From: Tubiluchus corallicola | Lineage: Eukaryota; Priapulida; Priapulimorpha; Priapulimorphida; Tubiluchidae | DNA length: 64,000 bases | Direction: 5' to 3' | Assembly (NCBI GenBank): GCA_030141605.1 | Contig: JAQGDQ010002382.1 | Location: forward strand, 128,501-192,500 | Part shown: in pieces, positions 29,240 through 43,759 of the stretch | Numbering within the stretch: the first letter of the stretch is position 1 | Layout of the letters: the number at the start of each line of letters is the position of its first letter | Made by a program: the position numbers and the translations under genes | The notes under the pieces: model-generated | Databases searched by the model: none | Told to the model about the DNA's origin: nothing | The model's input: the letters and a program-made list of their open reading frames with translations, nothing else

Positions 29240-32090
29240 AGCAAGGCCCTCTAGGAAGTTGGGCTTATTTCAAAAATGTTAGAAAGATTTAGTAATAAAA
29301 TTGCTATAAGTGCTTCGTGTAATTAGTAAAATCTCCTTAAAATCGCGATCATTTCACGGTTGGGCGCTGCTATTTTTAAGGCCTGTTCTTCCCCTAATGA
29401 CATCGTTCATCAAAAGCAGCCCACTCTTATTTGCCGTCAAAACTGTAAGTTTTCATAAAAAATTATACAGCTAATTTTTTGATATTTTTGTTCGAACATT
29501 AGGTATGCTGCAGAAGCTTGAATTAGTTTATGCAGCGCGTGCTTACGGAAACTTACGATGCGCTTACGAAAAGTCACGAAGTCCACCAGTTACGCCACAA
29601 TTTCAAGTGAACGGTGGCAACCACCGCGCCGGAAAATTTCAAATAAAGCGAAAGTAAAAATTAACTTTATGCTTTATAGACAATTTTTGCAATTTTACTT
29701 CTTATATTTTTCTACATTTAGGTGATAGCAGTAAAATAAACCCAACATGCTAAGTGACTTGTCATTTCTTTAAAGAAAATAAGCCTAAAGGTAAAGACGA
29801 ATGATGAAATATGCTTAGCTTTAGCAGGCAGCAACTTTCTTACACAAACTGTCACTAATAACATGTATTGTTATGGTCACAGCAGCCCCGAGCATTTCCT
29901 TTATTCGAGATTTAGTAAACTTCAGCGTTTCTTACGTCTGTTGAAAAGTGCAGATCGAAATCCATTACGCTTGTTTGATGCTTCAGCGGTGTGCCTTTTC
30001 TAATTCACTTATCAGTCTGAAGCAGCGGAAATAAATTATGAGGAAAAGTTTACGCGGTGTGACGACACAATTACAGAGTGAGTCCACAGAATGGTGATGC
30101 TGCGGTCAGTGATTCCCAGTCGTCCAAATATTTTTCTTGAAACAACCGGTGATTTTCACTGAGTTGGTTGTTCTGAGATGAGGGAAGCAGAACAGCCGAG
30201 TGGCCACGGCGTGTACTTCGCGAGCAAGGCTAAGCCACGCCAGGCAGATGAATCAATCACTTGTGACCGCTTGTGTTCCATACTCTCTCTTGGCGGTTTC
30301 ATTGGCCATACGAACTGTGGATGTTTACGTTCGAAGACTAGACGATTTGAGTGCAGTGAGATGCAGCCCCAGCCGATTCAGTCCAACCTCATCCTAGCAG
30401 GTTAACTTCGTAATGAGTCACAAGGTGCAGAACGGTATAAAAAATAAAATACTCTTGGTAAAATGGCAAAAGGCAAGAAGGTCTCAGCTGGCTTTGAACC
30501 AGGTGTCTTCAGGTACACAGGTACTGTTCTTGCTGTCATCGCGTAATTTTCGTTGATTTAAAAGTGAACTCGGTAGAACTGAGAAACTTTGGCCCACCTT
30601 ACAGTGAGGAGCATTCCTTGGGGCATTCCTCATGGAACACATTGTTTTTTATGGCGCATTTCATACAGACGTCTCATGTGGAAATCAGATAAAAAAGTTT
30701 GGGATTCGTGAAAACAGTACGGATAGCAATCGCAGCACGAGTGGACCATTTGTGTGGCAAGTTAACCCCGTAGTTTAAGAAAAAACGAAACCAAAACCAG
30801 GTTTTGTTTAATTTTCTGCATTCTGAGTAAAACGTTCAAATTTTTGATTTTTACAAAAACATTGGCCTATGAACGTTTTAAACTGAATTCACTTTTTTTA
30901 GGAATGGTAGCCTATTTAAAAATGTACAACATAAATATTATTTTTGCCTAAAAGAAACGTCAATATGTGTACTTAGTTATACTTATAAAGCTTTTTCATA
31001 ATATATTTACTTTTAGTCTAAGTATCATGATGTAGCCAACATTGTTACAATTGTGTTTTTGAAAGCGTCATTTTCCTTGCGTCCTCAGTGTGAAGTGGGC
31101 CTTAGGAATTTATGTTCACCACGATCAGTGTTCTATTTTTTCGTTTTTGTAGTTGTTGCTATGGTCACGTTGTTGTCGTCATTGTCATCATCATCGTCAT
31201 CGTCATCGGAGCCTTTCAGACGTTTAGACACTACAGAAAGCAACATCATTTATGGTGCTCTCAAACTACACATATTGGTAAAGGGGTAAAGTTGCACAGT
31301 TCACATCATGCCGAGATATTTTTGGTTTGAACTTGTCGTAAGTCGATAGATTGACGAACAAGAACGAAGACAACTCCTATAGAAAGCGAATACAGCCGCC
31401 AGCGGCAATCTAGGATAAATATCCCCTTGGAATCACTTAAGCGAGCGCCGAAGTAACGCGCTCAGTAATATTTATTTTGGGCAATACATTTTAGCTTGTA
31501 ATTAGCTGTTTCAAAAATGCCATCTGCAATCGTAATATAAGATAATACTGTAATTAAAAATGTAACATACGTATTTTGTGGAATACGTATACATTAGTGC
31601 TGGATCCTGCATGCAATAGCCGCTGCTACAAAGTATGAGAAGCATTTTCATGCACTAATTTAAAAATGTGGTAAAGGCATGCTTATTATTCGTAATATAT
31701 AATGCAGTGCCAGTGCTATACATGTATAAATAACAACCAAACGTACCCATTGCAGCAGAAAGCGGTAACTTGCAGACGGTGTACAACCATAATCTCATTG
31801 TCCAGGTAAAATAAAAAAAATCTGGAGCCATCCACAAACGCACGTCGAACAGCAATAAAAACCGAGGGTAGAAAAAAGGAATGCAAACCAAAGCAATAGA
31901 AAGCACATAAGCACGAAACAGGTGCGAGCCACAACATCTAGATTAAAATGCGAAAAATTGTAGCATGTTCTGAAAAACTTGTAGGGGCTTTGTGACAGAT
32001 ATTTAACTATGGTGCAGGCTGTGTGTTTTTGCACCATCACAATTTTAAAAAGATGTAAAATAACCACATTTTAAAGTATATCACACTTAA
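29240..32090. other. Intronic or intergenic, nothing firmly recognised
   Basis: A possible degenerate tRNA-like stretch lies near 30490-30540 (minus; box B-like TGGTTCAAAGCC). A GTCATC microsatellite lies near 31175-31205. No protein motif was found in the larger frames. Confidence 0.35.
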
Positions 32091-32094
32091 TACG

Positions 32095-33670
32095 CAGGAT
32101 ACAAACGGAGGTGTACCACAAGGATCCACTGTAGGACAACTGCTTTTTCTTAGCTACATCAATGATCTCTTTCTTATTACTGATTTCAGTACATATCTTT
32201 TTGCTGATGACAGACCCCTTAATCAAATCCATCCACTAATTCATTTCAGTTCCAACATCACAATAACAGAGAGCTAACTGGATAGAAGCATACAAATTAT
32301 CAGCTAATTACACCAAAATTAAATATATGATACTAATAAGCAGCAAAGGATGTCTCTATTGGTGATCGCAAGATGTAAGGCATTCGCAGTACGGAGCACA
32401 AAAATAATTGGGAACAGATGCCCCTGTACGGTAAGTAGGTGTTTGTCAGGTGATGGATTGACTTCAAAGCCTTAAATACAGTCAGTTAACTTACGATCTT
32501 ATACAACTTACGTGCCCTCTTGGCTGGTTGCTCGTTGTAACTAAATTATCACTAAGCCCCCGGTTCATTTGTTCATGCTATGTTTCAGTTTATTGCTTTC
32601 TTGCCTGCTTTATAAAACCTATGCGAGCGAATGCAGTAATAAGAAGCAAAAAAATTTGCGTTTTGCCAAAAATAGCTGAACTAGCAGTGCTGAGCTATAT
32701 GTAATAGCTTTTTATAGTAGCTATTTAAAACGCAAAATTCGCCCACATAAATGGGTCACTGCAAAATTTTATACAAGGTGTCTAAAAAGTCAGTTTTGTA
32801 ATTTTCGTGTAATTTAAGCAGGATTTCAAGTTTCTAAAAGTAGCAATAAATTACTCAGGATCTTCGTTGGCTTCAAGCTACAACCAAAGAGCGTGGACAA
32901 AAGAAGCTCGATTCTAAATTCAGCAAGATTGGTGGATACTGTTTGACAGAAAACTGAATTACCTGAAGAAAATTAAATTGCGTGAGGAATGGTAACGAAA
33001 TCAAGTCTCTTCATACGCCAGAAATTATTGTGAAACGAAAATTTTCCAATAAAAATCAAGACGAGTTGATTCCACGACAGAATGGTATTTGGTCAATATT
33101 AGCTTTTTGTTGAACTGAGCTGTTTTGTTTTGCTTAAGTTATGCTGTTTAACATAAACAGGCTTTTCCACTGTTTTTTGGTACTCCAAAAATTTATAGCA
33201 ACAATAGCTATTGTGATGACTTGCAATAGCTATTATACTAAAACTAACGCTTTATACACCGTGTATGCATAGCTATAATGAAACCTAAAGGTAAGAATAA
33301 CAGGGTAGTAATCATTGCGCACATCAAAGTCATCCATAAAAGAAAGACCTATTATAACGTAGGTCAGAAAAGTATTGTACACATACTTAAAAGTGCAATA
33401 GAAGTAATCTTGGCAGGTTATACTGAAAGGTGCTAATAGTTATTATTATAAAATACTATTAAATGATATTTTATAATATCATATATATATAATATAATAT
33501 CGTCTTTGTTTGTTATTGTTTAGGTCATTAATTAAGTCTTGTCCATGTTGAGCTTAGCTCATAAGTTAATTTCTTCTACTACGCTCATAGCACTGCAATG
33601 CAATGTTAATTTGTAATTGTATAACTTTTGTATTGTGCTAAATTGATGAATAAATTAATCTAAATCTAAA
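32095..33670 (+). pseudogene. Degenerate LINE (Jockey-like) RT fragment with 3' tail
   Basis: From 32101 the frame reads GGVPQGSTVGQLLF, SYINDLF and LFADDRPL: RT motifs with a conserved FADD box. After a frameshift, 32279-32352 reads WIEAYKLSANYTKIKYM, the expected next RT segment. Further on the coding sequence is lost. A 3' end with AATAAA (33649-33654) and an AATCTAAATCTAAAT tail closes the likely element. Confidence 0.7.
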
Positions 33671-33674
33671 TATG

Positions 33675-35515
33675 TTTTATAAACGTACAGGTTAACCAAC
33701 TAAAGTAGGTCCCCACTGGAGAGTGCTACGACACTCGTAGATTATTTCTACTAATGCCATCATGCATCAGGGATTTGTAAATTTAAATTTACAGTTTGCT
33801 GTAAAAATATAGTCAACCATTGGGACAATGAGCAACTGAGCTGTATATACTTCTAGGCACGTGTAAGTGAAATAAACTGGGAACCATTAAAGTTTTTGCT
33901 CCTCTGTGTGTGTGTGTGTACTGTAGACAAGCATAGAAATAGAATTATCATTTTTGTGAAGCTCAGACGCTTCTGATGCAGATCTCATTTGAATTCAGAG
34001 ACGTGACCGTATTTTGCAAAACAAAAAAAAACTAGCTGAAGAGTCGATACGTCGCTTAACCAAACGTCCACAAAGCAGTCAGTTGTCAATACTCGTCGGT
34101 TGTAGTCACACTGTAAGTTCCAATATATACTAAAATTATCATCGTCGTCGTCGTCGTCGCCATCGTTGTCATCACCACCATCATAATCAATATTCACTAC
34201 CATGTGGCACCGCAACTAACACAAACATCAACGCCAACAACACTATCATTGCCACTAACGCCCCATGACCTTATTCAGCCACCATTTTTAATTTTGCTGT
34301 TTAAATTTTTAACACCAACGGCAGCTAGAATGTCAGCTGCATTCAGTACGATTTACTACACGATGTTCACAATATTATAACGCTTTGTTTCACTCTCCTT
34401 TCATCAACCCTACACCTGGAGTTTAATACTTTCATCTGAACGCACTGATTATTTTAAATTACCACACTTGTGTAAAAGATCACGTTTCTGTGACAGACTT
34501 GATTGTATGGTAAAGCGAGCGAGTCATCGTTTAATCATGACACCTGAGGCATGGCAGTGATTAAAAGAATTGTCAGTAGTAGAACTAAAAATCATAATAA
34601 AGGTCATTCTCACAGAAGCACAATGGGGAAAATAATTATACTGCAAGTCTGTAATTTGAGTGAAAGTCAGATTCAAATGTAAAGATGAATGATCATTGTT
34701 ATCTATGTATAGTATTAAATGTTGACTTCATGGTTGTTGATGTTGGCACAGCAGTTGCTGCTGCTGCTGCTGCTGCTGCTGCCCTACTTTTGCTGCTCCT
34801 GTTCCTGTTGTTTTTTGCTGTTACTGCCGTTGTTGCTGTTGCTGTAATATTCTGGAATTTGTGATTAAGTACGAACGTATTGCCAATGTCTAACTCGCTT
34901 TTGTACTAGAAATATTCAATCTGGGTGATGTACCAGACAGGCTGATGAAGTAGCTGTTATTGTTGGTGTTGCTGTTGTTTCTAAAATTCTATTTCAACTG
35001 CCTTTTTATAAATTTTGACGTCATTTTATGTCACAGTTTTCTGAAATTCTGTCCCTATAACAATTCTGCTTTTGCCGCTGATTTGCGCAAATCTTCATTG
35101 AAACGCCGCCTGGTGACAGTAATCATCAGCTGTCATTGGCACGGCCTTTGTTGTCATTATTCTTGAGTGACACTACAACAAGTCTACATAAGCCAAAAAA
35201 AATCTAAGTCCAAAAATGTATTAGAATGCGCAGTTAAGTGACGTTTCGTTCGAAATTCAAAAATTTTACATAATTCTAATAAAATACCTCCTAGTGTGCA
35301 TCATTCGTAGATAGATGTTGAAAATCCAAACTTGTTAGACATCTTATATGTAAAACCAAATTACCTGCAACACGTTTTAGTCATTGTGGTGACGTTTTTA
35401 CTGACAGCAGCAAAGGACACAGTGAAGCGGAATTTAGTGATGGCAGTGGCGTTTGCTGCAATGATTATAATGAAACTAGGGTAACAGTGATAATTACGAT
35501 GATGACGACGATGGT
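33675..35515. other. Intronic or intergenic, nothing recognised
   Basis: Minor simple repeats only: TG near 33905, GTC near 34142-34156 and CTG near 34754-34780. Confidence 0.4.
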
Positions 35516-35517
35516 GA

Positions 35518-35527
35518 TATAATAATA

Positions 35528-35576
<49 letters not shown>

Positions 35577-35634
35577 CGATGATGATGACGACGACGACGA
35601 TGATAATGATGATGATGATGATGATGATGATAAC
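35518..35634. repeat. (ATG)n microsatellite
   Basis: Mostly pure GAT/ATG triplets with a few GAC interruptions. Confidence 0.95.
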
Positions 35635-35862
35635 ATAGTGATTTACATAATACATGTTATTGTAGCCTTAGTTCTGCTTAAGAATCACACTTTGCCAATG
35701 AATGCCGCTATCCCTCTATTATTCATAATATCATTGCGATTGCTGTTATGGTTTCTCCTAAAAGCTGTATTTTATTAAAATAAATTCATAACCTCGTACT
35801 ACTCAAATTATTTTATTATAAATTTATAGATGTGTCTGATGTTGTATTCTTTGATGTGTGGA

Positions 35863-36397
<535 letters not shown>

Positions 36398-37134
36398 TGA
36401 TGTGATGATGATGATGATGATGACGATGATAATGGTAATGCTGCTAACGATAAAGATGGCGATGTGGCAGTGGTTAAGATAACGACTGAAATTTATGACA
36501 CTTATTACAAATATCATATCACTTAGTTTAAGGGAATCAAACTGTGCTTAAAGCGAACATTTCCTAAGAAGGGCAGGACTAACCTGCCCCGCTAATGCCC
36601 TATACGGTTTTAAGCAATATAGGATTTTGCGGTTATTGTCTTACGTGATTGCCGAAAAAATTTCTCCTAGGCGGCCTCCCAGGGAACTCGGATTTCAGTG
36701 TTCAATAATCATTTCAACGCAACCTATTACGGCAAATTTCTATCATAATTTCTTAACGTTAAATGATTTATATTTGACATTTTGCGATATAAATCCCAAA
36801 CGACTACACTGACAATAGACGTTCAAAATCACCTTGGATTTTGATTGTAATACAATCTTTGCACAGTAACTTCATATGTTTTTACCCAAAATTGACATTA
36901 GAATATTATAATATAATTTTATCGCTGCAAACTGACAGTATTTAGACACTCCTTCTAGAAGTGAAAATTGCTAGACATCTTTGAGCGAAATATATGAAGA
37001 AGAACAGGTGGAAGAACAAGAAAAAGAACAAAAAATGAAGGAAGAGAAGGAGAAGGAGGGCTGGTCTTATATATGCAACTGAGGAAGCGCAGGGGTAGAT
37101 GGTTACGGTAGAGCCCTCTTCCCTCCTCCCATAG

Positions 37135-37165
37135 CAAGTAAGTAAGATCTTTATTTACCATAACA
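37135..37165 (-). mobile_element. Retroposon 3' end (AATAAA plus TTAC tail)
   Basis: On the minus strand AATAAAGATC leads into TTACTTACTTGC. This is a short relic of the same junction type as other LINE/SINE tails here. Confidence 0.4.
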
Positions 37166-37291
37166 AATAATCGTAGCAAATAATTAAGAAACCTAATCAG
37201 TGAATGTTTTAAAAAACATACACTGTTAGAGGCAAATGAGACAATGGAAAAGCTAAACTACACGTACAAATAACAAAACAGAACTTTAAAC

Positions 37292-37837
37292 TTAAAGGAA
37301 GACAGGATGATTTTTCATATACCACCCCATTTTCAAGTCTGATAAAACGTGTACATTTTAACACAATTAATACTGCAAAAGCGTTTCTGATAATTAAATA
37401 ATAGATTAAAAACTTAGATCCCAACTATTGATGACAGACACAAACTAACATAATTTTCAACAACAAAAATATTCGACGAGCGTGTTGCACGTGTTGGCGA
37501 AAGCGAAAATTGAACTGCAGTACTACCGTAAGATATTCAGAATTTCAAATTTACCGTTGTGCTCACGCATGAGCTGTCGAACGTGTGTAGTTCGTCACAA
37601 ACTAACACATCTGAACTGAGAGGTACAGCACCTGTTTTTGTGCAATGCGTTTCTAAAATGCAGGCGCTAGTGCCTCTCTAACTAGCGAATGGCGAAATGC
37701 GTGTAACAGCGAAGAACTAGTATCAAAAATGTGAAATTGTGTTTGTGTTGTAATAACTCTAGTACGTTTCCTTTCAATATTTTAAAGAATAGACTATTTT
37801 GACCTACAGTTTAAGATTGGGTCCGAATTTGCTTTAA
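37292..37837 (+). mobile_element. TTAA-flanked non-autonomous DNA transposon, family B
   Basis: About 546 bp between TTAA sites, beginning AGGAAGACAGGATGATTTTT and ending ATTTGCT before TTAA. Two further copies lie at 60385-60910 and 62420-63004 in the same orientation. Shared internal segments include ATGCAGGCGCTAGTGCC, GAGCTGTCGAACGTGT and ATTGGGTCCG. No coding capacity. Confidence 0.75.
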
Positions 37838-37945
37838 ACTTTACATATTAACAAACTGACTAAGATCAGGTATTGAATTAAAAATGAGTAGTCCTAGAAA
37901 CACGACCAGAAAGATCTGTTCATGTGGAACATGACTAGTAAATTC

Positions 37946-38000
37946 CCAACACAAGTGGGAGTCGAACCCAAAACCTTTGAATCAGCACACATAGAAAGAC
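37946..38000 (-). mobile_element. tRNA-like SINE head
   Basis: The minus strand has box B GGGTTCGACTCCC and a degenerate box A-like region upstream. The body is not delimited. Confidence 0.35.
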
Positions 38001-38999
38001 GACCACTGCAAATTACTGTAAATAAATTTGATAAATAAAATAAACGAATTTGCAGATAAATACATAGAGCTTACAAAGAACACACTTTTGACTCCTGTTC
38101 GTTTATCTGCCGCCATCTTGTTGCAGACAAAGTTTGCTGGTATATCCCTCCAGTGACCCTGTGTTTCCACAAATTTCCCTTCTTTTTGTGGGAACAGCGG
38201 GAAAAATTGCTATTTAAATTTTGCGGCAATGGCGGCATTTCTATACACATTGATTGAGTTGAAATTTTAAATTATAAATTAATTCATAATTTAAGCGTTT
38301 GTTGATTATTCAGCGGTAGATCAAGAATTACTGGACATTTAAGAGAAATTAAACTTGGCACGATTACTGCGCCATTTTCAGTCATTTTTCCTTTGTAAAT
38401 AATTAGTCTTGTAAACAGAAATTCATCGACGTTTCGTTTCACGTTCAATGTCGCTAAATTTCTGTTAAATTTCTGTTAAAAAGAATAATAATTGCAACTG
38501 AGGTATACATTATGGGTATGCATATGGCCTTATATTTATTTTCTTAATACTAATGCCATTTTGACTTGGAATATTTGCCCATTGGACTATACATTTACTA
38601 ACCTTTTTTTAAATGTTTAGCTTACTAATCCTCTGTTCTTTGTGGAAATATTTATTTTATTTGTCATGCAGTAAATGTCCTAAATAGTGATTTTTAATTA
38701 AGCTTTGTTTATTGCATTTGTTTATTGTTTGTTTGTGGCATTTATTGTAGTATTAAAACACAAGGATTGTCAATAATTACTTTATGAGATCAGATCTATT
38801 AAACTAAGCAAAATGACAAATTTTCTTTTTAACGATGCCAAGAAGCCTACAAAGCATCCACCACCACCATCATCCAATGAATCACACGTCCAGGGACATG
38901 ATTCTGCTCACCTCTCTATGCCAGGTCTCCCTGCTCGCCGCAGTGCCCCAAGTGCATTTATTTCTAAGGATCAATGCTGAAGTGTTTAAATCTTTCTGT

Positions 39000-39345
39000 G
39001 CAAAATCTAAATATGTTAACATTTGTCCCCTGCAGGTTTTTTAGCTGGTTCTATGGCTTGTTGAAGAGCTATCTTCACTGGAATATCATCAGGTAGTCTA
39101 AACATATGCCCAATCCATCTTAAACGGCGTCTTTTTATTTTTCTTGTCCAAGGTTCTTCTTTTATTTTTTTCATATAGATCTTTGTTTGAAATTTTCTTT
39201 GGCCATCTAATACCCAAAATGTTTCTGTAATTTCGCCTTTGAAACACATCGATTTCAAAATACGGCCACTCTTTCACTGCGCCAAAACAATGGTACAAAT
39301 CTTTTTGATTGCCGAAAGTCACTAAATCACTCACATTCAACTCAA
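39000..39345 (-). pseudogene. Frameshifted LINE C-terminal fragment
   Basis: Two overlapping minus-strand frames carry successive parts of the C-terminal region of LINE RT proteins. One reads RNILGIRWPKKISNKDLYEK, and after a frameshift the other reads IKRRRLRWIGHMFRLPDDIP and then KIALQQA. The RRLRWxGHxxRxPDD motif is characteristic. Flanks give no further coding sequence. Confidence 0.75.
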
Positions 39346-40469
39346 TTTATTCACACCTATTGTGAACTGAAATATACGTAAAATAAATAAAAATACATAG
39401 GATGTTTAAAAAATAAAGATATAGTGTTAGTTTCTTGCTTGAAATAGGTTTCAATTGCTTCTATTCGTGTTTCCGGAAGCTTAGTGCGTTTTCATTTCAT
39501 TTGATAAGTAAAAGTATGTAAATATGTTAAAAAAAACTCATTTCTGGTATTTACTGGTTTCGATACAGTAAGTTTATACAGCCAAATTCGCTTGTGCAAT
39601 TGAATAGAATTGATTCACGCGATTTCACGTTGTATATCACGCAATAAAAACTGTTTGTTTTGTCATTTATCTTGTATGTCTGAAATTGTTTCAACAAATT
39701 TTAAATCTCCATCAGAGCATACATTAATCAAAACGTCAAGGACCAATTATAGAAGTATTTACACTCTAAATCATCATCATCATATGCCCATTACGTCTAT
39801 TGTGTCTCTATTGCAGAACTCTAAAATAAAAGAAATCTTCTCTCAAGACAGGTAAACGCAGCAGTAATCAAGCAAAAAACTAGATACTGCTATGCCAGTG
39901 ACTTGTCAGTGATCGAAATAACACAATATGGAATATCTTCAAAATACTGAAATGGAAAAGCTTTATTGATTTGTTACTTTTTGAACGCTCTGCCTTTATC
40001 ACAACTCGATGACTTTAGCCAATCAAAACAAAGTCATTTTCTCATAACTAATAAAAAGAATAAATTCATGTCCAGGACGTTTTGCGCGTCTGAAACGACG
40101 CAGGCAGTTTTGCAAGACGTTTTAATACTTTTCCTCCTTTGAAGTCCGTCTCCTGTGGAATTTATAGTTCGCTTAATTGAGAAGTTGTTTGTATATGGTC
40201 TGCATACTGTAATAAATTTCCTTATTCAACTAAACTCCATGTTAAATTGTTTCGCAATTTCTACTAGCGCAGCATCAAAATAAATTGCGTATATTTTTTG
40301 CACGTACAATAATTCAAGAGAGTTGCAGCGTCGTTATATTTCTGCATGAGGAATTCATCTAAACAGATAAGTATTAGAACGCAATTTATGCGGTGAAATT
40401 GTTTACATCTTATAACTTTAATCGTCGTCGCCATCGCCGCCACAAGAGATGCCAAAGAAGAGCGCACAA

Positions 40470-40860
40470 AGGGGAAGAAAGGGGAATTTTGAAGTATATC
40501 TCAAAGAACTTTCCACATAAAGTTTTATAACTTAGCATTACACTTACCTGTTTGAAACATTTATTATGTAACTAGAAAAGAGAAAAACTAGAAAATAATT
40601 TAAAATGTTCGCGCCAACTGGTAAAACGTCACTCCAGTGTGTATCGCTGATTCACTAGAAACGCATTACAGATTTTATTAGCAAGATAAAGTAATTTATA
40701 CTTTAGCTTAGTTAGCAAAGAATATGTTACAAATGGCTAGATTATTTTTACAAACTTCACGCAGTGTTATCTAAACCTGTTTCAAATGACTTTTTTTAAA
40801 TGGGTGTTTATATTTACAAGTTTTACTAAGCGTTACTGCTAACACTTAGTAATTTCTTCT
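40470..40860 (+). mobile_element. Family A element, internal fragment
   Basis: It matches 17690-18090 in order, recognisable by GGGGAAGAAA, TTAAAATGTTCGCGCCAACTG, AACTTCACGCAGTGTTATCT and ACAAGTTTTACTAAGCG. Both termini are lost. Confidence 0.7.
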
Positions 40861-41079
40861 TCTCCCTTCCTTCTTCCTATCCCTAATCTTACTATTTTTT
40901 CCATTCCATCATGTCTACTAACCCTAACCATTCTTTCGTTCACTCATTTGTGCCACCTTAACAAGCCAAGCTTTCAAGGTGTCATACGGCAACTCTTTTA
41001 TTTGGTTAATTTGACTTCATCAACGCTTTTTTACCTATACTGTTTCTTTTTGTTTCAATAATATTGCATGTTGATGTAT

Positions 41080-41212
<133 letters not shown>

Positions 41213-41827
41213 CACAAGCTCTGTTTACAATAATATAGCATGTAGGTGATACAAAATTACAAGACTAATTCTTTAACCTTTATTTCTGAAAAGTGTTTTC
41301 TTATGCTTTAAATAACCGTTTCCAACGTTTGACCGCACGCTAAGCATGACAGGTTTGATGAAACGTAAGGCTTCCGCCAAGGTATAAAATTTAAGAAAAT
41401 TAATCATCACTGAAAACCAATTCGACTAAAGGTTCTAAAATTTTATTAAAACTGATGAGATGTTGAACTAATTGAAAAAGGGGAACACATATAAATGTTC
41501 ACCGCTATCTAATAGACTTCTGAAACAACTAAAAACTTCACAAGCTTCCCTGTTACGGGCGTCACGTGACAGTCTGTACTTGTTACTTGCATGATATGAT
41601 GACGTTCACGGTGACATTCGTCGACAAGCACTGAACCGAACGTGTGCTTACAGACATCCCATAACTAAAGCCCTGAGGAGCTCGCAAATTCTGAATTAAA
41701 GTATATATACGTATTTGGCAGGAAAACGAAAAATTTTTGCAAACTATAAACCGCATTCAGTGAATTTGCAAAATACTGCAGCTTTCTTTGATACTTATTT
41801 AAGACCCATCAGACTTTCTGTTTTCAT

Positions 41828-42060
<233 letters not shown>

Positions 42061-42160
42061 ACTCATTCATTCATTTACATTTGTTTATTTATTTACTATT
42101 TTATTTATACTTTTAAACTAGTTTCCGAAGCTGGCAGGTCTTTCAAAAGAATAAACAGAA

Positions 42161-42230
42161 ATAGCTCAATCGGCTGCAAGCTGTTTTTCCATGTCGAAGG
42201 TTGCCGGTTCAATTCCGCGTTTAGCAGTTA
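42161..42230 (+). mobile_element. tRNA-like SINE head
   Basis: Box A-like TAGCTCAATCGG and box B-like CGGTTCAATTCC at tRNA spacing. The anticodon arm is not canonical. Confidence 0.5.
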
Positions 42231-42239
42231 GCTTAAAGC

Positions 42240-43175
42240 AGTTAGAAATAAAAACAATGTTTACTGGAACTTTCTTCATGTATTGAACAAACAGGGTCAA
42301 GTTTCTGCAACACAGAAAAAAGGTTAACTCCACCCAGCGAATATAACGACGCATATATGCTTCACCCAGGTATATCAGCCCGTCGGCTACATAGTGAGAC
42401 GGGGAGATGGAGACATTAACCCAGACAATCTAGAACCTGTAGTTGCTCAATGGCTGGAACCATGTACTCTGTGTGTGTCATATAATCGCTCATCTTAGAC
42501 AACTACCTAAATATTCTGACATCGACACATCATCGCTGACATCAATATTAGCACATAATGATACCGCTAAACAAGTGGAAAATGTACATAGATGTTCGTT
42601 GTTATTTAGTTTAAAAATAATTTATTATAGGATTGGATCAGACAGTTTGAACAACATTATTTAGGATCCTCATCACAACAGACTTTATACACTATTTACA
42701 AAAACATTTACAGTAAGAATAGACTATAACTACACAAGCTGACAAGTTTTACTACAAGATTACATTAGACATTAGTAGAAAATGACGGTTAGAAAATATT
42801 AATGTACGAATATTTAAGACTGATGCATTTCATATCAGATAGAAACTACTGGAAGCGTTTAGTACGTAATATAAAGTCATGTAGGCATTGGAATATTGTA
42901 CAGTTAGCAACATAGTTAAGTTCATCTTTTCCGAATAATAACAATTTCAACAGATCATTAGTTCCTAAGGCAGCTATATTAAGGTTGTCGGGCAGAAGTT
43001 GCTATTTCAGCGAATGCCTTTGTATATTTAGACATACGAAAACTATTTTGCATTACTATTGTATAATATTGCTGCGTATAATAGTACTTGCATTTTGCTA
43101 AAAGTGTTTTTTAATATGCACCCAGTTTGCATTTACGTGACGTCACTGATGTAGCAGTAAGGAACATGCCTTGTT
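42240..43175. other. Intronic or intergenic, nothing recognised
   Basis: AT-rich DNA without supported features. It may include a decayed body of the retroposon that ends at about 43250. Confidence 0.35.
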
Positions 43176-43179
43176 ACGA

Positions 43180-43250
43180 ACTTCTTACAGCTACCTTGCA
43201 ATTTGTAATTTTATTATAATTTTGTTGGTCAATAAATTACATACATACGT
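43180..43250 (+). mobile_element. Retroposon 3' end (AATAAA plus TTACATACATAC tail)
   Basis: GGTCAATAAATTACATACATACG: AATAAA at 43231-43236 followed by short tail repeats. The body upstream is not recognisable. Confidence 0.4.
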
Positions 43251-43533
43251 AGGTAAGTGACGCCCGCAGCATTTTTGATACGCCACAAATTGCGTAACGT
43301 GCAATTTGCGCATGTACATTAAGTGCATTACTAAAATAACGCAAATGGATTATAAGGTAATTTCGATGCCATTTATGGCAAAACAGAAAGCCTATGCTTG
43401 CGGCAGGCTAGTGTTAACAATTTTGAAGTAATTCGACGTAAAATTTTAACATTTATGAAAATGTCGGTCTAATTAACTTAATTTATACAAGCGAACAAAA
43501 ACATAACTTGAGGAAATGAGTTAAAGTGTTAAT

Positions 43534-43758
<225 letters not shown>

Positions 43759-43759
43759 A